Source of the DNA: CAZCFB01 sp964511535
GTDB lineage: Bacteria > Myxococcota_A > Polyangia > GCA-2747355 > CAZCFB01
Assembly: GCA_964511535.1 (NCBI GenBank)
Contig: CAZEFW010000128.1
Coordinates: 1 to 27,834 of the forward strand
DNA: 27,834 bases
Direction: 5' to 3'
The position numbers were made by a program, and so were the translations under genes. The first letter of the stretch is position 1; every line of letters begins with the position of its first letter. The notes under the pieces were generated by a model that saw only the letters and a program-made list of their open reading frames with translations, was not told the origin of the DNA and made no database searches. Shown here in pieces: positions 13,173 to 21,819 of this stretch.

Positions 13173-13808
13173 TCAATCGAGCCTGAGGATCCGCCAGCGG
13201 CCGTTGTCCCGGATCAGCCGGATCCTCCCGCTGGCGCCATAGCGCAGCTCGGCGGAGTCACCGTTGACCTCGAGTTGACTGTCGAGGGCCTCGCGCACGT
13301 TGCGCATCCGCCGCCGCAGGTCAGCCTCCAGCCCCTGGCGCGCCGCGGCCGAAAACAGCCCGAGGGCAGCCTGCAGGTTCTGATCATCCACCGCTCGCAA
13401 AAGCGCCAGGATGGTCTCCCGGGGCGTGGTCAAGCGCGGAGCCTGGGGATAGCCGCGGCTGATGCGCCATCGGCTCCCGTTGGCGCTGAGCCAGAACTCG
13501 GCCCCTGACGGGGCGATGACCCTCGCATCGCTGCCACCCTGCTCCGCGGCGCCCTGCTTGAGCGCCCCTGCCTGGGCCAGGAGCTCGGCCCGGACACCCT
13601 GCCAGCGACGGCGAAAGGTCTGCCGGGACATCCCCTTGCGCTGCTCCGCGCCGAGCATCCGGTACACATCGTCCGGTCGGTCCTTTTCGATGGCTGCCAC
13701 ATAACGCCCGAGCAAATCGCTGCGAGCCTTGCTCGAGGCCGGACCGCCGCACCCGAGCAGCAATGACGCGAAGGCCAGGAAGATGAAGTGGTAGGGCACG
13801 GCAGCCAT
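13173..13808 (-). CDS. Lipoprotein with two NTF2-like/duplicated repeats
   Basis: The 211-residue product starts with a lipoprotein signal (lipobox LLGC, Cys20). The mature part is an internal duplication: a helical unit (LGRYVAAIEKDRPDDVYRML) followed by a strand unit ending GSRWRISRG, then a second helical unit (ILALLRAVDDQNLQAALGLF) followed by strands ending NGRWRILRLD. This pattern is typical of small NTF2/DUF4878-like domains. The same NGRWR ending occurs in the N-terminal domain of the 6243-8708 lipoprotein, suggesting related domains. No named family is certain. Its start faces the cysteine-rich lipoprotein gene across a 219-bp divergent region with a palindrome. Confidence 0.75.
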   Translation of the reverse strand: MAAVPYHFIFLAFASLLLGCGGPASSKARSDLLGRYVAAIEKDRPDDVYRMLGAEQRKGMSRQTFRRRWQGVRAELLAQAGALKQGAAEQGGSDARVIAPSGAEFWLSANGSRWRISRGYPQAPRLTTPRETILALLRAVDDQNLQAALGLFSAAARQGLEADLRRRMRNVREALDSQLEVNGDSAELRYGASGRIRLIRDNGRWRILRLD

Positions 13809-13892
13809 TCTGACATGGTACGGGGAGGCCAGGCCAGTCCTGCTCGCAGGCCCTCGCAGGGGGCCCAGGGGACCTCCTGTTCACGATCGGGG

Positions 13893-13910
13893 TGTGAACA
13901 AATGGTCACA
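13893..13910. promoter_or_regulatory. Palindromic operator-like site, divergent region
   Basis: TGTGAACA-AA-TGGTCACA is an inverted repeat with one mismatch, lying between the divergent genes at 13808 (minus) and 14028 (plus). A closely related perfect palindrome lies at 17668-17686 in another divergent region. A second short inverted repeat, TGAAAT-N5-ATTTCA, follows near 13950-13966, next to CATAAAA, a possible -10. Confidence 0.5.
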
Positions 13911-14027
13911 AAATGCGAAAAGATCTGTGGGGCAATTATCCAAGTGGCTGAAATCATACATTTCATAAAACAGGCATGGTCCTTGTATTCATCCGGGCCA
14001 AGCAAACATGCCACCCGGAGAGAGCTC

Positions 14028-14819
14028 ATGAGAACCCAGCTTCACACCAAGCACCTGTTGCAGGCTGCCCTGATCGCCTTCGCCGTGGCCGGCCTCGCCG
14101 CCTGCCACCCCTGCGAGAAGGAGGCGCGCGCCTACTGCGACAATGGCGGCTGCTACCGGTGCGAAGGGGAAAGCTGCAACAAGATCCCGAACCGCAAGTG
14201 CAAGGCCAACAGCCAGTGCAGCAAGGGCGAGACCTGCACCAGCATCGGCTGCGCAAAGGGTTGCAAGGCGGACAGCGACTGCCCGGCTGACAATCGCTGC
14301 GAAAAGGGCACCTGTACGCCCGACGGGTTCGAGAAGCCCGATCCCTACGTGCCGCCCACCGGGTGCACCAAGGACACCGACTGCGCAAAGACCAAGTACT
14401 GCAAGAGCGGCAAGTGCGTGGCCCGCTGCAAGGCGGACGATCAGTGCGCGCCGGGCCAGGTCTGCTCCCCGTGCGGCAAGTGCCAGAAGAAGGGCCAGCC
14501 CGCCACCTGCGGCACCAGCCCGACCTACTGCACCAAGTCAGCGGACTGCGGCGACGGCAAGGTGTGCATGAGCGGCCTGTGCCACCTCAAGTGCGGCAGC
14601 GCCTCGGTGAACTGCCCCGTGGGCCAGCTGTGCTACAAGGGCCGCTGCGTCAACGACCCCAGCCCGGCCAAGCCCGAGTGCCAGGTCAACACCGACTGCG
14701 CCAGCGGCTCGTGCATCAACGGTTACTGCCACCTCGCCTGCAGCTCCTCCAAGGACTGCGGCCCCGCCGAGCTGTGCCAGGGCGGCGTCTGCCAGCCCGA
14801 CTACTTCCCGGCCCAGTAG
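14028..14819 (+). CDS. Cysteine-rich repeat lipoprotein
   Basis: The 263-residue protein has a lipoprotein signal with lipobox LAAC (Cys26). The mature region contains about 40 cysteines arranged in recurring units such as CTKDTDCAKTKYCKSGKC, CKADSDCPADNRCEKGTC and CQVNTDCASGSCINGYC (pattern C-x4-5-DC-x5-6-C-x3-4-C). Such small disulfide-bonded modules are common in myxobacterial and related surface proteins and resemble EGF-like or Dickkopf-type knots; I cannot assign a named domain. Binding or structural roles outside the cell are likely (inference). The ATG at 14028 follows GGAGAG by 5 nt, which fixes the start. A palindromic site lies upstream. Confidence 0.83.
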   Translation: MRTQLHTKHLLQAALIAFAVAGLAACHPCEKEARAYCDNGGCYRCEGESCNKIPNRKCKANSQCSKGETCTSIGCAKGCKADSDCPADNRCEKGTCTPDGFEKPDPYVPPTGCTKDTDCAKTKYCKSGKCVARCKADDQCAPGQVCSPCGKCQKKGQPATCGTSPTYCTKSADCGDGKVCMSGLCHLKCGSASVNCPVGQLCYKGRCVNDPSPAKPECQVNTDCASGSCINGYCHLACSSSKDCGPAELCQGGVCQPDYFPAQ

Positions 14820-14857
14820 CCTTGGCCGTAGCCGTACCCCTGTTCCCCCATCCCTGA

Positions 14858-14863
14858 TATCCT
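14858..14863 (+). promoter_or_regulatory. Possible -10 element of the sigma-54 activator gene
   Basis: TATCCT ends 6 nt before the ATG at 14870 and the intervening bases are only C residues, so no Shine-Dalgarno sequence exists. The -35 region is poor. The arrangement repeats the one seen at 1626-1640. Confidence 0.25.
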
Positions 14864-14869
14864 CCCCCC

Positions 14870-16237
<1,368 letters not shown>

Positions 16238-16295
16238 CGCCCCCTTGGCGCCAGATCTGGGCCTCCCCACAAGAGTGTGTGATTCCCCGTCCGCG

Positions 16296-16318
16296 GGTGT
16301 GGCAAAAAGTGCCACACC
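16296..16318. promoter_or_regulatory. Perfect 9-bp inverted repeat, hairpin or operator
   Basis: GGTGTGGCA (16296-16304) and TGCCACACC (16310-16318) pair perfectly around AAAAG, about 60 bp after the response regulator stop. No T-run follows, so it is not a classical terminator. A related GTGGC-N6-GCCAC lies at 2000-2015. Confidence 0.5.
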
Positions 16319-16410
16319 TGGAAGGATTCTGGCCTGTAACAGTTCGTATCTGGGCGCCAATTCCTGAATACATACCGGGCCGGATCGTCCATCTCTCCAG
16401 CTGGCATGAA

Positions 16411-16426
16411 ACATGAAAGACCTTTC
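16411..16426. promoter_or_regulatory. Short palindrome next to a TATAAA -10-like hexamer
   Basis: ATGAAAG-AC-CTTTCAT is a perfect 7-bp inverted repeat, immediately followed by ATAAAG giving TATAAA, about 30 nt before the ATG at 16459. It probably marks the promoter of that gene, with the palindrome as a possible operator. Confidence 0.4.
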
Positions 16427-16458
16427 ATATAAAGACCTTCAGCACCGGAGGAGATGAG

Positions 16459-17085
16459 ATGAAGACGACCACCAAAATCACCATGATCCTGGGCGCGGCG
16501 GCGCTCCTGCTGCTCCCCCTGTCCGGAACCGCCCGCGCCGACGAGACCATGCGCCGGCTCAAGACCGGCGAGATCCTGATCTACTCGGTGACCACCGGCG
16601 GCACCGTCAAGGCGGGGCGGACCCTGTCCATCATCAACGCCAAACCGGCGCAGGTGTTCAAGGTCATCTCCCAGGCTCAGCACTACCACCACTTCGTGCC
16701 TCGCATGACCGAGTCGCGCAGGGTCGGCAAGGGGCTCTACTTGCTCAAGAGCAACCTGCCCTGGCCGGCCAAGGACAGCTGGGCCAAGGTGAAGCTGGTC
16801 AAGGGCAAGCGCGGCAACACCTACGTGCTGACCTGGTCCATGCAGCAGGGCACGTTCAAGCGCTTCGAGGGGTCGGCCTGGATTCAGCCGGCAGGCAATG
16901 GCAAGAGCCTGTTGACCTACCAGCTGCTGGCGGTGCCCAGTACCATCGCGCCGGACAAGCTGCTGAGCAAGGCCATGCGCGGCGTCACCGACGACATGAC
17001 CGAGGCGATCCGCGACCGGGCCGTGGCTCTGGCCAACGGCAAGATGGTCGCAGGGCAGAAAGTTGCTAGCTCGTCGAGCCAGTAG
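16459..17085 (+). CDS. Secreted START/SRPBCC-like protein
   Basis: The 208-residue product has a Sec signal peptide (KITMILGAAALLLLPLSG, cleavage after TARA near residue 27). The mature part resembles the START/polyketide-cyclase (SRPBCC) fold: an opening strand (GTVKAGRTLSIINAKPAQVF), the helix KVISQAQHYHHFVPRM, strands with WPAKDSWAKVKLVKG and TYVLTWSMQQGTFKRFEGSA, and a long C-terminal helix beginning LLSKAMRGVTDDMTEAIRDR. This fold binds hydrophobic ligands; a periplasmic lipid-binding role is possible. GGAGGAG lies 5-10 nt upstream of the ATG. Its last 20 bp overlap the end of the convergent DUF2062 gene. Confidence 0.75.
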   Translation: MKTTTKITMILGAAALLLLPLSGTARADETMRRLKTGEILIYSVTTGGTVKAGRTLSIINAKPAQVFKVISQAQHYHHFVPRMTESRRVGKGLYLLKSNLPWPAKDSWAKVKLVKGKRGNTYVLTWSMQQGTFKRFEGSAWIQPAGNGKSLLTYQLLAVPSTIAPDKLLSKAMRGVTDDMTEAIRDRAVALANGKMVAGQKVASSSSQ

Positions 17086-17599
17086 CGGGGGGCTCCCCGT
17101 CTTCCTCCACTGCACCGGCCTTGCGCGCTTCTTTGCGCTGCCGTCTGGCGTCCCGCTGCTTGCGGTACGTGACCACCATCCGATAGGTGACGATGTAAGT
17201 AGGGATGCCGGCCACCACGCCGGTGATGGCGCCGCCCACGAAAAGTGGCACCACCATCTGGCCGCCCAGGTCGAGGAACTTGGTGGCGGTGATGCCGGTA
17301 AAGACGCTGGTGAAGTCGGCCCAGGTCAGGTGGTCGTAGGGGGTGAAGGTGATGCCCACCGCGTAACCCACGTAGTAGATCGGCAGGAAGGTGATCGGGT
17401 TGGTGATCCAGACCCCGGCCATGGCCGCGAACTTGTTGGCCCGAAAGAGCAGGGCGAAGGGCAGCACCACCGCCATCTGGATGCCCATGATCGGAAGGAA
17501 CCCGACCCAGATGCCCAGGGCGAGGCCGAGAGCGATCTTGTGCGGCGGGTCGTCGAGGCCCGCGATGTCGCGGGCCCAGGTTCGGAGACGTTCAAGCAT
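17066..17599 (-). CDS. DUF2062-family membrane protein
   Basis: The 177-residue protein fits DUF2062: a short N-terminus with DPPHKIALGLALGIWVGFLP (about 17-36), the signature VWITNPITFLPIYYVGYAVG (63-82) and a final membrane hairpin (MVVPLFVGGAITGVVAGIPT), then a basic cytoplasmic tail rich in R and K. There are about three to four membrane segments. The biochemical role of the family is unknown. ATG 17599 has AGG just upstream. The 3' end overlaps the convergent 16459-17085 gene by 20 bp. It faces the 17761 gene across a divergent region with a palindromic operator-like site. Confidence 0.88.
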   Translation of the reverse strand: MLERLRTWARDIAGLDDPPHKIALGLALGIWVGFLPIMGIQMAVVLPFALLFRANKFAAMAGVWITNPITFLPIYYVGYAVGITFTPYDHLTWADFTSVFTGITATKFLDLGGQMVVPLFVGGAITGVVAGIPTYIVTYRMVVTYRKQRDARRQRKEARKAGAVEEDGEPPATGSTS

Positions 17600-17667
17600 C
17601 GGCCTGCTATGGGCAAATCAGCGCTTCGATATACCAGGGAAGCGCGCCGGAGACCACAGGTTCCTGG

Positions 17668-17686
17668 TGTGACCACTTTGGTCACA
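17668..17686. promoter_or_regulatory. Perfect 19-bp palindrome, candidate operator
   Basis: TGTGACCACTTTGGTCACA has perfect 8-bp arms around CTT, in the divergent region between 17599 (minus) and 17761 (plus). A possible -10 TATATA for the plus gene is at 17717-17722, which puts the palindrome centre about 50 bp upstream of the predicted transcription start. The site at 13893-13910 shares seven of eight positions in one arm and all of the other. Confidence 0.6.
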
Positions 17687-17760
17687 GAATGAAATACGGA
17701 GGCGGCGCAACATACTTATATAGGCAGGGGGGCGCAGAGAAGGAAAGCGATGGAGTCCCC

Positions 17761-18888
17761 ATGGAGCAGCACGATTCATACCCTCCCCGGCCAGAACCCG
17801 GCCGGGACGTGCGGACCAGGTGGTGGCGCACCGCCGCCCGGCGCGCGCTGGTGATCGCCGGGCTGGCGGTCATCATGGTGGCCGCCTCCCCGGTGCCGGC
17901 CGCCCGCTCCCCCGAGAAGCCGCCCGCGGCGCGACAGATCAACTGTGGAATCACCGAGCTGGTCTGCCGCGTGGCCGCGCCCCACGTGGGCGCCTCCGAC
18001 GCGTCCTGCCCCGGGGCGAGGGACACCTGTGACCTCGACCTGACCCTCTACCGGGTCTACATGGATCGCCTCTCGCGCGGGGTGAAGGTCAGGCCCCTGC
18101 ATCCACGCTACGTCCGGGTCCTGGCGCCCCACTACCCCGGGCTCGACCTGACGAGGGTGCGCCTGGGCTACTCCCCGCGTCAGCCCCTGCGCAACGCCAC
18201 CACCGACTGCCTCAACATCTACTTCAATGACGCCGAGGCGGTGGCGCGCTTCGTCGAGGGGGAGTCGCGGCTCTACTTCCGCGGCGGCGCGCCCGATCCG
18301 GACAGCACCCACGTGGACTGGCTGCTGCACGAGCTGCGTCACGCCGAGCAGTGCATGGAGGCGGGAGGCCGCGAGGGGTACGCCCGGCGCTGGTTCCAGG
18401 AGCTGTCGCACCAGGGGCTGCTGAGGCTCGTGCGGGGATCGCAGCAGCAGCTGCACGACGCCATGGAGATGGAGGCGGACGCCGACGCCGTGGCCGAGCG
18501 GGTGCTGGCCTCGCTGCACAGCAACGTGGACGCCCGGAGCAATCTGGCGCCGGCCCTGAGCATGCGGCCGCTGGTGCGGGCCGGGCCCTTGCGGGTGGGC
18601 GGCCCCATGCCGGTGATCCTGTCAGCGTCGGTGGAGGGGGGCGCGGAGCCGCTGCGGTTCACCTGGAGCATGCGCAGGCCGGGTCGGAGCGCCTTCTACC
18701 GTATCCCCGACGTGGAGGGGCGCTCTTTTCGCAACCAGATGATCTGGACGCCGAGCCTTTCGGGCACTTATCGGGTACGGGTCAAGGTGGAGCATCCGGG
18801 CGGCCAGCTGGCCCCCGCGGAGCGGGAGTACGCGTTTTACGTGGCGCCGCGACAGCTGAAGATTTGCAGCAGCCACTACACCATGTAA
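17761..18888 (+). CDS. Membrane-linked HExxH zinc-metalloprotease-like protein
   Basis: The 375-residue protein has a basic N-terminus and a hydrophobic signal/anchor (ALVIAGLAVIMVAAS, about 30-44). The central region contains HELRH (190-194) in DWLLHELRHAEQCMEAGG and an acidic helix AMEMEADADAVAERVLA (Glu236/Glu238), the layout of DUF4157-like HExxH proteins where a downstream Glu completes the zinc site. The C-terminal 100 residues (PVILSASVEGGAEPLRFTWS, GTYRVRVKVEHPGGQLAP) look like an Ig/PKD-type beta domain. A role in periplasmic or surface proteolysis is inferred. ATG 17761 is preferred because GGAG lies 5 nt upstream. It heads a plus-strand run with the HEAT gene 9 nt downstream. Confidence 0.75.
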   Translation: MEQHDSYPPRPEPGRDVRTRWWRTAARRALVIAGLAVIMVAASPVPAARSPEKPPAARQINCGITELVCRVAAPHVGASDASCPGARDTCDLDLTLYRVYMDRLSRGVKVRPLHPRYVRVLAPHYPGLDLTRVRLGYSPRQPLRNATTDCLNIYFNDAEAVARFVEGESRLYFRGGAPDPDSTHVDWLLHELRHAEQCMEAGGREGYARRWFQELSHQGLLRLVRGSQQQLHDAMEMEADADAVAERVLASLHSNVDARSNLAPALSMRPLVRAGPLRVGGPMPVILSASVEGGAEPLRFTWSMRRPGRSAFYRIPDVEGRSFRNQMIWTPSLSGTYRVRVKVEHPGGQLAPAEREYAFYVAPRQLKICSSHYTM

Positions 18889-18897
18889 TCTCAAGGG

Positions 18898-19755
18898 GTG
18901 CGCACCCTCTACAGCCGGATACTGGTCCTGCTGACCTTTACGGTCCTCGCCTGCCCGTCGCCGGCGCGGGCTGACCGGGTCTCCACCCTCTGCGGCATCG
19001 TGGAGCGGACGGCCCACGAGAAGGTTCGCCTGCGGGCCATCGTGGCGCTCGGGCGGCTGCGCAGCCCCCGGGCGGTGTCGAGCCTGACGCTGCAGCTGCG
19101 GGATCGCTCCCCCACGGTGCGGCTGCTGGCCGCCCGGGCGCTGGGCGAGGCCGGGACCATCGAGGCCCTCAAGCCGCTGACGACGCAGCTGGCCCGGGAG
19201 ACCGACGCGTCGGTCAAGGAGTACCTCTCCGAGGCGGCCAACCGGCTTCAGCAGCGGGCGGCCAGGCCCCCCTCCGGGACCCGCTACCTGGTGGTGCTCG
19301 GCGCCATGCGCAACAAGACCGGCAAGGGCGAGCACGAGCTGCCTCTGCGGCTGGGGGAGGTGATGGCGAGGGCGCTGGACGTCACCCCCGGCTGGGCCAT
19401 CCACCCCTCGCGCGCGCCGCTGCCGCCCGTGGCGCCGCTGCAGCGCGTTGGCGTGCAAGCCCTGAGGGTGGAGGCGACGGTGATGGAGCTGACCCGGACC
19501 AGGGTGGGCGACAACATCGACTACGCGGGGACCCTCGCCATCACAGTGCGCGACGCCCAGGGCGTCTCGAGCCGCGTGGTGAAGTTCACCTCTCAGATCG
19601 CGACCCCGGCGGCCGGGCACCACCCCGGCATGGACGCCGCCTTCTTCACTGACCTGATGGAGGTCGCCGGCCGCCAGGCCGCGCGGCGGATCATCTCCCG
19701 GGCCGTGCGGGCCTTCCCCCCCGTGCGCGCCGCGGCCAAACCCGAGGGCCCATGA
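18898..19755 (+). CDS. Exported HEAT-repeat protein
   Basis: The 285-residue product starts at GTG 18898, with AAGGGG just upstream. It has a signal sequence ending VLACPSPARAD, which could be a lipobox (VLAC, Cys19) or an AxA signal-peptidase I site. Residues about 25-120 form HEAT/PBS-type helical repeats (VRLRAIVALGRLRSPRAV, TVRLLAARALGEAGTIEAL, ASVKEYLSEAANRL), usually protein-binding. The C-terminal part (YLVVLGAMRNKTGKGEHE onward) includes a conserved-looking strand pattern and an IDYAGTLAITVRDAQG segment that I do not recognise. The last codons overlap the next gene (ATGA at 19752), so it is translationally coupled to the HAMP protein. Confidence 0.75.
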   Translation: MRTLYSRILVLLTFTVLACPSPARADRVSTLCGIVERTAHEKVRLRAIVALGRLRSPRAVSSLTLQLRDRSPTVRLLAARALGEAGTIEALKPLTTQLARETDASVKEYLSEAANRLQQRAARPPSGTRYLVVLGAMRNKTGKGEHELPLRLGEVMARALDVTPGWAIHPSRAPLPPVAPLQRVGVQALRVEATVMELTRTRVGDNIDYAGTLAITVRDAQGVSSRVVKFTSQIATPAAGHHPGMDAAFFTDLMEVAGRQAARRIISRAVRAFPPVRAAAKPEGP

Positions 19756-20354
19756 GCCGACGGCACAAGCGAAAGCTGCGCAACTATCTCATCGATCACA
19801 GCTACCAGGTGCGCCACACCATGGCGCTGCTGCTGGTCTGCCTGGTCATCCTGGGCATCATGGGCTCCTACTGGTACCGCGAGATGGTGGTGGCCAACGA
19901 GGTGATCGAGGTGGGGGTCATCGCCACCATGCGTCAGGGGGACGCTGTGCGCGTGCACCAGCAGATGGCCGCGCAGCGGCAGGTGCGCATGGCCGTGATG
20001 GTGGGGGGCGCGGGGCTTCTCTGCCTGGTGGTGGTGGGGTTCATGGTGGTGCTGACCCACCGGGTGGCGGGGCCGCTTTACGCCATCAGGCGCCAGATGA
20101 AGCAGATCCGGGACGGCGGCCTGGCCGACCTGCGCCCGCTGCGAAAGGGCGACGCCATGGCCGATATGTACAAGACCTTCCATGCCATGGCCTCCACGCT
20201 GCAGGGGGCAGCCGAGAAAGATCTGGAGCAGATCGACGCGGCCGTGGCCCGGGCCGAGGAAGGCGAGGACGAGGGGCTGAAAGAGATCCTGGGTGAGCTG
20301 CGCCAGCGCAAGGTGGCGCTGCTGGGAAAGACCGACGCCGACGCCGATAGCTGA
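19752..20354 (+). CDS. HAMP-domain membrane protein without an output domain
   Basis: The 200-residue protein has TM1 (about 22-42, MALLLVCLVILGIMGSY), a short extracytoplasmic loop (43-78), TM2 (about 79-101) and a HAMP domain (about 101-152) beginning HRVAGPLYAIRRQMKQIRDG. An acidic helical tail (AEEGEDEGLKEILGELRQR) follows. HAMP domains normally pass signals to a kinase or methyl-accepting domain, but none is fused here, so it may signal through a partner. Its ATG overlaps the HEAT gene stop. The reading frame ends in the first copies of the GATAGCT heptamer repeat: its last two residues and stop codon (GAT AGC TGA) are made by the repeat. Confidence 0.8.
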   Translation: MSRRHKRKLRNYLIDHSYQVRHTMALLLVCLVILGIMGSYWYREMVVANEVIEVGVIATMRQGDAVRVHQQMAAQRQVRMAVMVGGAGLLCLVVVGFMVVLTHRVAGPLYAIRRQMKQIRDGGLADLRPLRKGDAMADMYKTFHAMASTLQGAAEKDLEQIDAAVARAEEGEDEGLKEILGELRQRKVALLGKTDADADS

Positions 20355-20380
20355 TAGCTGATAGCTGATAGCTGATAGCT
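20346..20380 (+). repeat. Five perfect copies of the heptamer GATAGCT
   Basis: Units lie at 20346, 20353, 20360, 20367 and 20374. The first two copies encode the end and stop codon of the HAMP gene. The array ends 19 bp before the mgtE start. Similar heptamer arrays (read in reverse as AGCTATC) are known from many bacterial genomes, notably cyanobacteria. Confidence 0.92.
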
Positions 20381-20384
20381 GTTG

Positions 20385-20390
20385 TATAAA
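20385..20390 (+). promoter_or_regulatory. Possible -10 (TATAAA) for mgtE
   Basis: TATAAA ends 9 nt before the ATG at 20400; no Shine-Dalgarno sequence is present and the heptamer array occupies the -35 region. Transcription would start near 20397, giving a leaderless or nearly leaderless mRNA. There is no room for a magnesium (M-box) riboswitch in the 45-bp gap. Confidence 0.35.
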
Positions 20391-20399
20391 CTTGGCGCC

Positions 20400-21815
20400 A
20401 TGAGCGCCATCAAGCGTCCATCCCGCACCCGGGTGCACACCGAGTCCGGCGTGTTCGACCTGCGGCAGGAGCCGCTGGCGGACCTGGATGACCTCACCAC
20501 TCTGCTCGACGGCGGGGATCCCGAGGCGCTCAAGACCTTCCTCTCCCTGCTCCACCCGGTGGACCTGGCAGAGCTGTTCGAGATCATCGACACCGACTAC
20601 TGGCCCAAGGTGATCGAGGGGCTCTCCACGGCGCAGATCTCCGACCTGATGGAGGAGCTGCCCGACCACCTCCGCGATGACCTGGCCGAGCTGCTCAAGC
20701 ATGACCAGCTGACCCGGGTGATCGAGGAGATGGCCTCCGACGACGCGGCGGACGTGCTGGCGGACCTGCCGCGGGACATGGCCAAGGACCTGATCCGGTC
20801 CCTGCCCGAGGAGGACCGGGAAGAGGTCACCACCCTGCTGCGCTACCCGGAGGATACAGCGGGTGGCCTGATGCAGATGGAGCTGGTCTCGGTGCCCGAG
20901 ACTGCCACGGTGGACGAGGCGGTGGAGATGCTGCGCCAGCAGGCCCCGGACGCGGGCGACTTCCACTTCATCTATGTCACCGACGCCTACGACATCTACA
21001 AGGGGGCGGTGAAGCTGGAGACGCTGATCCTGGCCAGGGGCACCGACCCGGTGGGCGAGCTGCTCGAGCAGCAGCGCTACGACGTGACCCCCGACGTGGA
21101 CCAGGAGCAGGTGGCGTTCCTGTTCAAGCGCTACGACCTGATCTCCCTGCCGGTGGTGGACCACGACGGCGTGCTGCTCGGGCGCATCCTGCACGACGAC
21201 GCGGTGGACGTCATCGAGGAGGAGGCGGACGAGGACATGCTGCACATGGCCGGCGCCAGCCCGGACGAGCCGGAGCTGGTGTACACCGACCGGCTGTTCA
21301 AGATCGCCTCGGTGCGCCTGCCCTGGCTGCTGGTCACCCTGGCCGGGCTGAGCGTCCTCGCCCTGCTGGTGGGGCTGTTCCAGATCTCCTTCCCGCAGAT
21401 GATGACGCTGGTGCCCTTCGTGCCGGTCATCGGCGCCATGGGCGGCAACGTGGGTACGCAGTCCTCCACCATCGTGGTGCGCGGCTTCGCCACCGGCCGC
21501 GTGGACTTTCACAACCTTGGGCTCTTCCTCGGCCGGGAGCTGTTCATCAGCACCATCATGGGAGTGGTGTGCGGCATCCTGTCAGCCGTGGTGGCCCTGC
21601 TGTGGCATGGCGACCCGATGCTCGGCGTCGTGGTGGGCCTCTCAATGGGCGTGGCCATCATCGCCTCGGCCATCCTGGGTATGCTGATCCCGTTCCTCTT
21701 CCGCCTGGTGCACATCGACCCCGCCATCGCCGCCGGGCCGGCCGTCACCACCATCGACGACATCGTGGCCATCGCCATTTACTACCTGGTGGCGTTGCTG
21801 CTCATCACAGCCTGA
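20400..21815 (+). CDS. mgtE: Magnesium transporter MgtE
   Basis: The 471-residue protein has all MgtE parts: a cytoplasmic MgtE-N superhelical domain (about 30-150, with HPVDLAELFEIIDTDYWPKV and ASDDAADVLADLPRD), a CBS pair (about 150-280, TAGGLMQMELVSVPETATV and KRYDLISLPVVDHDGVLLG) and a five-helix membrane domain with the pore signature GGNVGTQSSTIVVRG and a closing AGPAVTTIDDIVAIAIYYL. It imports Mg2+ and is gated by cytosolic Mg2+ bound between the soluble domains. ATG 20400 is chosen over an upstream TTG for fit to the family; no Shine-Dalgarno is present. The next gene starts 4 nt after the stop. Confidence 0.96.
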   Translation: MSAIKRPSRTRVHTESGVFDLRQEPLADLDDLTTLLDGGDPEALKTFLSLLHPVDLAELFEIIDTDYWPKVIEGLSTAQISDLMEELPDHLRDDLAELLKHDQLTRVIEEMASDDAADVLADLPRDMAKDLIRSLPEEDREEVTTLLRYPEDTAGGLMQMELVSVPETATVDEAVEMLRQQAPDAGDFHFIYVTDAYDIYKGAVKLETLILARGTDPVGELLEQQRYDVTPDVDQEQVAFLFKRYDLISLPVVDHDGVLLGRILHDDAVDVIEEEADEDMLHMAGASPDEPELVYTDRLFKIASVRLPWLLVTLAGLSVLALLVGLFQISFPQMMTLVPFVPVIGAMGGNVGTQSSTIVVRGFATGRVDFHNLGLFLGRELFISTIMGVVCGILSAVVALLWHGDPMLGVVVGLSMGVAIIASAILGMLIPFLFRLVHIDPAIAAGPAVTTIDDIVAIAIYYLVALLLITA

Positions 21816-21819
21816 GCCG

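Noticed and set aside
13893..13910. CRP/FNR binding site
   Set aside because: The half sites TGTGA and TCACA are 8 bp apart rather than 6; the related site at 17668 has 9 bp, so the symmetry is that of longer arms.
16296..16318. Sigma-54 (-24/-12) promoter
   Set aside because: TGGCA and TGCC are too close; the GG to GC spacing is 8 rather than 10 bp.
20346..20380. CRISPR array
   Set aside because: The units are 7-bp head-to-tail copies with no spacers.
20355..20399. M-box magnesium riboswitch before mgtE
   Set aside because: Only 45 bp separate the genes and most is heptamer repeat; there is no space for the aptamer.
19593..21512. Long minus-strand open frame (about 640 codons) opposite the HEAT, HAMP and mgtE genes, containing QLSAISYQL-type peptides
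   Set aside because: It is His/Gln/Arg-rich noise antisense to clear genes; the QLSAISYQL stretch is simply the GATAGCT heptamer array read in reverse.
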